Source of the DNA: Bifidobacterium thermophilum
GTDB lineage: Bacteria > Actinomycetota > Actinomycetes > Actinomycetales > Bifidobacteriaceae
Assembly: GCA_000741495.1 (NCBI GenBank)
Contig: JGZV01000001.1
Location: 248,001 to 312,000 of the forward strand
DNA: 64,000 nt
Direction of reading: 5' to 3'
The translations under genes were made by a program, and so were the position numbers. Shown here piece by piece: positions 59,855 through 64,000 of this stretch. The first letter of the stretch is position 1; the number at the start of each line of letters is the position of its first letter. Under the pieces are notes generated by a model. It saw only the letters and a list, made by a program, of their open reading frames with translations. It had not been told where the DNA came from and did no database searches.

Positions 59855-60811
59855 TCAGTCCTCGACCTTAGGGTTGATCTCCGCCTTGGTCACGGCGCCG
59901 CCTTCAGCGCCCCAATGCTTGAGAATCTTCTCGTACGTGCCGTCGTCCATCAGCTTCTGCAGGGCCTTCTGCACCGCCTCGTCGGTGGCGGAATCGCCCT
60001 TCTTGATGGCCGCACCCTCCGGGGCTACACCCTCATCGTCACCGAGCGTGGCCAGCTGGTCGCCGGTCTGCGAAATCGCATAACCCGCCACCGGGGTGTC
60101 CGCATAGAACGCAACCGCCTTGCCGGTCACCACATTCGTCGTCACATCGGTCTGCAACTTGCTCGAAAGCACATCCACCGGCTGCTTGCCGTCAGCCTTG
60201 CACTGCTTGGAAATCTTCGCAACAGCTTCCTCCTGCGTGGTACCGGTCTGCACGGCGATCTTCTTGCCGCACAAGTCAGAGGTATCCACCTTCTCAGGAT
60301 TGCCTTTCTTCGTCACCCACGTGGAACCAGCCTTGTAGAAGGTCACGAAATCAACGGAATCAAGACGCTCATTCGTCACCGTGAACGACGACACGCCGAT
60401 ATCGTACTTGCTGCCGACCGACGGGATGATCGAATCGAAGTTCGCAGTCACCGGGTCAGCCTTCAACCCGAAGATATTCGCCATCGCCTTGACCAGGTCA
60501 ACATCATAACCGACCGGGGTCTTGCCATCCTCGGCAAGAAACTCCGCAGGAGCGTACGACGTATCCATGCCAACCGTAAACTTGCCGTCCTTGGTCACCG
60601 AATCCGGCAACAGCGCCGCAATCGACGCATCCTTCTTCACGCCGGAGACATCATAACCGGACGTGGACGAGCTCGCGGAAGCACCCGAGCCTGAACCGGA
60701 CTTCGCGTCCGTCGCATCGCTCGTGCCGCACGCCGCAGCACCAGCCAGCACGGCGGCACAACAGACGGCCGCTCCGAAGCGCTTCAGACTCTTGGGAATC
60801 GAGACTAACAT
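59855..60811 (-). CDS. amino acid ABC transporter binding lipoprotein (family 3, copy 2)
   Basis: 318 aa, strongly similar to copy 1 over its whole length (e.g. KKDASIAALLPDSVTKDGK, FDSIIPSVGSKYD, SDLCGKKIAVQTGT, SSKLQTDVTTNVVTGKA). Lipobox GAAAC near residue 28. Upstream member of a tandem duplication, with its own promoter region and terminator. Both may feed the single permease encoded at 57467-58456. Confidence 0.92.
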   Translation of the reverse strand: MLVSIPKSLKRFGAAVCCAAVLAGAAACGTSDATDAKSGSGSGASASSSTSGYDVSGVKKDASIAALLPDSVTKDGKFTVGMDTSYAPAEFLAEDGKTPVGYDVDLVKAMANIFGLKADPVTANFDSIIPSVGSKYDIGVSSFTVTNERLDSVDFVTFYKAGSTWVTKKGNPEKVDTSDLCGKKIAVQTGTTQEEAVAKISKQCKADGKQPVDVLSSKLQTDVTTNVVTGKAVAFYADTPVAGYAISQTGDQLATLGDDEGVAPEGAAIKKGDSATDEAVQKALQKLMDDGTYEKILKHWGAEGGAVTKAEINPKVED

Positions 60812-60836
60812 GGCTGAACCCTCTCTCTATGTCCAG

Positions 60837-60855
60837 GACGCCGAAATCCGGCGTC
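60837..60855 (-). promoter_or_regulatory. small hairpin in leader of binding protein copy 2
   Basis: GACGCCG and CGGCGTC, perfect, around AAATC, ending about 25 nt before the start codon. May be an mRNA leader structure. Confidence 0.4.
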
Positions 60856-61088
60856 TTGACGGCGTGAGCACCCGGCGGATGCCCCGTCCTCGCCGATAGC
60901 GGCAGAATAAGCCCGCCATGCTACAGCGACGTTACGCTTCACCGTAACCGGAAGGCGCGGGCATGCGGTGAAGGGTCTCGACATGCGGGCACAATCATGG
61001 ACTACCGTGTCACGATTCCGCAGCAAGACAGCTAACATTGAATGCCCACGCCATCAACCATCTTGTCAGGTCAGCGAAACGATAACGC

Positions 61089-61568
61089 TCAGATCACCTG
61101 CCTGTTCTTGTACCGCATGATGCGCAACGCCTCGCGCTTGTCCTGCTCCTCGCGCAAGGCCTGGCGCTTGTCATACTCCTTCTTGCCGCGGGCGAGCGCG
61201 ATCTCGGCTTTCACCCTGCCGTCCTTGAAATACAAGCTCAGCGGGATAATCGTGTAGCCCTTCGCCTGGGTCTGACGCTGCAGTTTCTCGATTTGCGCGG
61301 CATGCAACAGCAGCTTGCGCTTGCGTTTGGGCGCATGATTATTCCACGTGCCGTTAAGGTATTCCGGAATATTCGCCGATTCAAGCCACATCTCACCACG
61401 ACGGTCGATACTGACGAACGCTTCAGCGAGCGAAGCGCGTCCCTCGCGCAACGACTTGACCTCGGTGCCGGTGAGCACCAGCCCCGCCTCGTACGTGTCC
61501 TCGATGCTGTAATCGTGACGCGCCTTGCGATTCTGCGCAATCATCACGGTCCCCTGTTCCTTCGCCAT
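61089..61568 (-). CDS. smpB: SsrA-binding protein
   Basis: 159 aa from ATG 61568 (MAKEQGT; ATG 61574 two codons earlier is also possible). [24 protein letters not shown] start, [32 protein letters not shown] and the basic C-terminal tail [13 protein letters not shown]. Binds tmRNA and delivers it to stalled ribosomes. In many Gram-positive genomes smpB follows ftsEX and a coiled-coil hydrolase; here that hydrolase lies about 1.5 kb upstream, beyond a repeat array. ssrA was not found in the window. Confidence 0.96.
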   Translation of the reverse strand: MAKEQGTVMIAQNRKARHDYSIEDTYEAGLVLTGTEVKSLREGRASLAEAFVSIDRRGEMWLESANIPEYLNGTWNNHAPKRKRKLLLHAAQIEKLQRQTQAKGYTIIPLSLYFKDGRVKAEIALARGKKEYDKRQALREEQDKREALRIMRYKNRQVI

Positions 61569-61730
61569 ATCCATCCTCGTTCCTCGCGCGTAAAGGGTTT
61601 TGCGACGCGTGCTCCTTATCGTTTCCCTCACTATCGCATCGCTGCGGACGCGACTGCAAGTGCGCGTCCCTCATGCTGCCTGTTGAACCAATCATTGTAC
61701 ACGAATCCACGCTCGACCGTCAGCGCTTCG

Positions 61731-61925
61731 CCTGCCCGGCGTCCCACCTGCCCGCACCTCACCTGCCCCGTTCTACAACGTTCCTCGTCCCCGACGTGGT
61801 CCGCACCCCACCTGCCCGATTCGCCTGCCCGATCTACCTGCCCGATCTACCTGCCCAGCATCGATCCATCGCCGACGCTATGGGCCATAGCCGTCTCAGG
61901 CTCCGCCCCCCACCCCCACCTGCCC
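61731..61925. repeat. eight CCTGCCC repeats, G-rich on the minus strand
   Basis: CCTGCCC starts at 61731, 61747, 61762, 61811, 61824, 61837, 61850 and 61919. The block 61811-61856 is a 13-bp tandem repeat (CCTGCCCGATCTA). The minus strand reads GGGCAGG at each copy, enough GGG runs for a G-quadruplex. Non-coding, 160-360 nt upstream of smpB. Confidence 0.8.
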
Positions 61926-61932
61926 CAGCATC

Positions 61933-62839
61933 GATTGTGAGCCACCGCTCACAACCAGCCGCCCGCCACCCCATCTTCAGCCGCTTTCAACCAGTTGAAC
62001 CAGTTGGTTGTGAGTCACCGCTCACAACCAGCGGCACGTCAAGCTACACAGCCCGCCCCGCGCTATTCCCTCAGCTTGATTGTGAGCTGCCGCTGACAGC
62101 CAAGCAATAGTTCCCCCATCTTCCAGCCATTCCAGCGCCACGAACGAGTTGATTGTGAGCCACCACTCACAACCGGCTCCATCCAGATGCCGCCTCCACG
62201 CCAATCTCTGCCTCTGTATCCCTCAATTGCGGACGACCACTCACAACCAGCGGCTGTCCACTTGACCGCTGGCCCGCCGATAGCCACCAAACTAGTTGGT
62301 TGTGAGCCACCACTCACAATCAACAGTCAGACACACCATCTATCTGCCGCATAACTGCCCCAACCACATTGGCTGTGCGCCACCACTCACAATCAACGCT
62401 CAAGCGGCAGCATCCGGGAGTAGCGATCTCGCTGGCACTGCTTGATTGTGAACAGTCACTCACAATCACGACAGGGGTGGGATTGCACACCTTCGGCATG
62501 GCACCGTCAAGCGATAGATTGTGCACCGTCACTCACAACCAACCACCAATCGTGCCAACCGTCAATCCCCCAACCATCACAGCACGCATCGATTGTGAGT
62601 CGTCACTCACAACCAGCTGCTTGACGGCTCGCCTCTCCGGCCCCTCAGCCAACCGAACAGGTCGGTTGAGAGCCGTCACTCACAACCAAGCAATCATCAG
62701 TCCCCCTTTGTCAGCTCCCCAGCCTTCCCCCAACGCGTTGACTATGATCCGTCACTCACAACCAAGCAATCATCACTCCTCGTGGCAGATCCAGCAACCG
62801 ATCAAGCAGGCTGATTGTGACCCGCCGCTCACAATCAAC
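61933..62839. repeat. 13-unit array of palindromes at a 73-bp period
   Basis: Each unit is a 20-bp core TTGTGAG-N6-CTCACAA within about 27-30 bp of similarity. Left-arm starts: 61935, 62008, 62080, 62153, 62227, 62300, 62373, 62446, 62519, 62593, 62666, 62742, 62815; steps are 73,72,73,74,73,73,73,73,74,73,76,73. The right arm CTCACAA is exact in 12 of 13 units; the left arm is exact in 6. The N6 loops fall in local groups (CCACCA in units 4, 6, 7; CCGTCA in 9, 11, 12). The 43-46 nt between units are unrelated, except that units 11 and 12 are both followed by CAATCATCA. Open frames across the array shift with each unit since 73 is not a multiple of 3, so it is not coding. Confidence 0.9.
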
Positions 62840-63052
62840 TTCTCGACACATCAACACTTCAACCACCCAACACATCAACCACTCAACTACTCAACCACTC
62901 AGGGCTTTTCCTTGCCGACCCGCACACACCGCCCTTCAAACCAACGGGCTTACGCATCGGCACCATCACAGTATTCCGGCAACGACAACAGCCGCGGCAC
63001 ACATTGTTCCCGCACTTTGCTCCCATTGCCGCCACAGAACCCCTAGCAATAG
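62840..63052. other. CA-rich tail after the array, no gene
   Basis: Low-complexity runs of CATCAAC and CACTCAACTA type at 62845-62905, then unremarkable sequence up to the hydrolase terminator. Very G-poor on the plus strand. Confidence 0.6.
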
Positions 63053-63095
63053 CGTCGGGGTCATGCCGCCCTGTTCCGGCAGCATGACCCCGACG
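63053..63095 (-). terminator. terminator of the CHAP hydrolase gene
   Basis: Perfect 14-bp arms CGTCGGGGTCATGC and GCATGACCCCGACG, with inner CCG/CGG pairing, 40 nt after the hydrolase stop. Separates that gene from the repeat array. Confidence 0.85.
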
Positions 63096-63135
63096 ATGCA
63101 GCGCAACCGCATATCAGTTACGCATGGGCAGCACA

Positions 63136-64000
63136 TCAGTAGTGCACATACTGGAAGCTACTCGCGTTGTACACGACCTCCGAATACGGGATGTACGGGC
63201 ACTTAGTGCCACCCTCGGAAATCAGCACGGACCCGTCAGAATTCACACGCTCGACAATAGCAACATGACCATAGGCCGCGTTCGCATACCAGTTGGTCAC
63301 GCGCTGTCCGGGCGCGAACACCATGGCCGCGCCAACGTGGGGCGTGTTATTGACCAGGTATCCCAACGCGCGTGCCTTGCTCGCCCACTGAGCACCATTA
63401 CCAAGATATGATCCGACCGGCAATCCCAGCTGTTGACGGCGAATATACGCCCACCACGTGCACTGACGTGCCGGATACGCATTGCCGACATTACCGGTGC
63501 TATGCCCATAGCAGAACGATGACCCCGCCGGGCAATTACCCGGCACGCTGTAGTTCATGCCCGAAACGCCGGAATTAGAGCTGGAGGAAGACCCCGAATT
63601 GCTTGGCCGGCTCGGCTGGCTCGGAGTGCTCGGCTGGCTCGGCCTGGACGTATTCGAATTGTGGGAACCAGACGAACCCGAATTGTTCGCTCCGGCGCTC
63701 GATGGCCGTCCGCTTGCCGCTTGGGAACCGCCGCTCGACGGCGACGCCTGCTGATTCTCATAATTGCTCGACCACGAGTTGATTTCCGATTCCATCGCGA
63801 CAATTTCAGCGGCTTCTTTCGCTGACTGCGAAGTCAACTGGCTCTTCTGACTTTCCAAGGATTCACGTGCGGCATTCCCCTTGGCCAGCAGGTCGTTGAG
63901 CTCGCTCTGCTTGTCCTGAGCGGTTTCCACCGCCCGTTGTGCAGCGGCGGCCTGCGCATCAGCCTTCTGCTTGAGTGCGGTAATCTCATCCTCAATTGCG
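63136..64000 (-). CDS. secreted coiled-coil/CHAP peptidoglycan hydrolase, 5' end cut by window edge
   Basis: 288 codons visible; the frame runs off the right edge with coiled coil (EDEITALKQKADAQAAAAQR, then KQSELNDLLAKGNAARESLE). Next a long Ser/Gly/Asn/Pro linker with SRPSQPSTPSQPS repeats, then a C-terminal CHAP domain: catalytic Cys in ARQCTWWAYIRR, His in YGHVAIVERV, then ISEGGT. Matches the PcsB/FtsX-partner type of hydrolase: the coiled coil is held by FtsEX and the CHAP domain cuts peptidoglycan at division. ftsEX should lie just beyond the right edge. Confidence 0.88.
   Translation of the reverse strand, partial: AIEDEITALKQKADAQAAAAQRAVETAQDKQSELNDLLAKGNAARESLESQKSQLTSQSAKEAAEIVAMESEINSWSSNYENQQASPSSGGSQAASGRPSSAGANNSGSSGSHNSNTSRPSQPSTPSQPSRPSNSGSSSSSNSGVSGMNYSVPGNCPAGSSFCYGHSTGNVGNAYPARQCTWWAYIRRQQLGLPVGSYLGNGAQWASKARALGYLVNNTPHVGAAMVFAPGQRVTNWYANAAYGHVAIVERVNSDGSVLISEGGTKCPYIPYSEVVYNASSFQYVHY

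Noticed and set aside
61933..62839. Calling the palindrome array a CRISPR
   Set aside because: Repeats differ from each other in up to half of the left arm, the period (73) is long, and no cas gene lies in the window. Reported as a repeat array of unknown role.
61673..63046. Long plus-strand open frames across the array (61673-62110 and 62369-63046) and minus-strand frames in the same area
   Set aside because: They exist because the repeats lack stops in some phases. The 73-bp period rotates the frame, products are low-complexity, and ribosome sites are absent.

Overview
The window is high-GC, actinobacterial chromosomal DNA. Gene content points to Bifidobacterium: a GH42 beta-galactosidase with a LacI regulator, a GH51 arabinofuranosidase, a sortase-dependent pilus locus, luxS, an Rv1077-like cystathionine beta-synthase next to metB, and a dgt-dnaG pair. 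Species is not called. Most genes lie on the minus strand. No rRNA, tRNA, IS element or prophage was recognised.

Layout. 1-3.7 kb: a GH51 arabinofuranosidase cut by the left edge and a beta-lactamase-fold serine hydrolase. 3.9-11.1 kb: a glutamine amidotransferase, then a five-gene minus-strand operon (DUF1445, pxpA, pxpBC fusion, biotin carboxylase-BCCP, DUF4392) that looks like a route from D-glutamate through 5-oxoproline to glutamate. 11.3-19 kb: class IV aminotransferase, dnaG, dgt, alr, amino acid permease. 19.2-26.1 kb: GNAT protein, luxS, ferritin, recQ, metB, cbs. 26.9-32.6 kb: pilus locus (large fibro-slime adhesin broken by an in-frame TGA, LPLTG pilin, class C sortase). 32.6-41.4 kb: 2-hydroxyacid dehydrogenase, complete oligopeptide ABC transporter, coaX and coaBC. 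41.5-49.2 kb: orphan sugar-binding lipoprotein, GH42, LacI, pseudouridine synthase, glmS.

49.2-56.5 kb is the most interesting gene cluster: a lactococcin 972-type bacteriocin precursor, two related lipoproteins, an ABC export/immunity module (permease, ATPase, periplasmic adaptor-like protein with a peptidoglycan-binding-like segment) and a divergent two-component system. A near-identical 28-bp element precedes both the bacteriocin gene and the transporter operon, suggesting a regulon.

56.6-60.8 kb: polar amino acid ABC transporter with two tandem paralogous binding proteins. 61.1-64 kb: smpB and a coiled-coil/CHAP peptidoglycan hydrolase (cut by the right edge), separated by about 1.5 kb of non-coding DNA. 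That gap holds a striking array: 13 copies of an imperfect palindrome (TTGTGAG-N6-CTCACAA) at an almost constant 73-bp period with unrelated sequence between copies, preceded by eight CCTGCCC repeats that are G-rich on the minus strand. It is CRISPR-like in layout, but no cas gene is in the window and the repeats are too divergent for a normal CRISPR.

Several genes show reading-frame problems: serine hydrolase at a C5 run, recQ at a C6 run, DUF1445 at its start, TGA codons in the pilus adhesin and ahead of the sortase. They are either assembly errors in homopolymers or real decay/phase switching; the sequence alone cannot decide.
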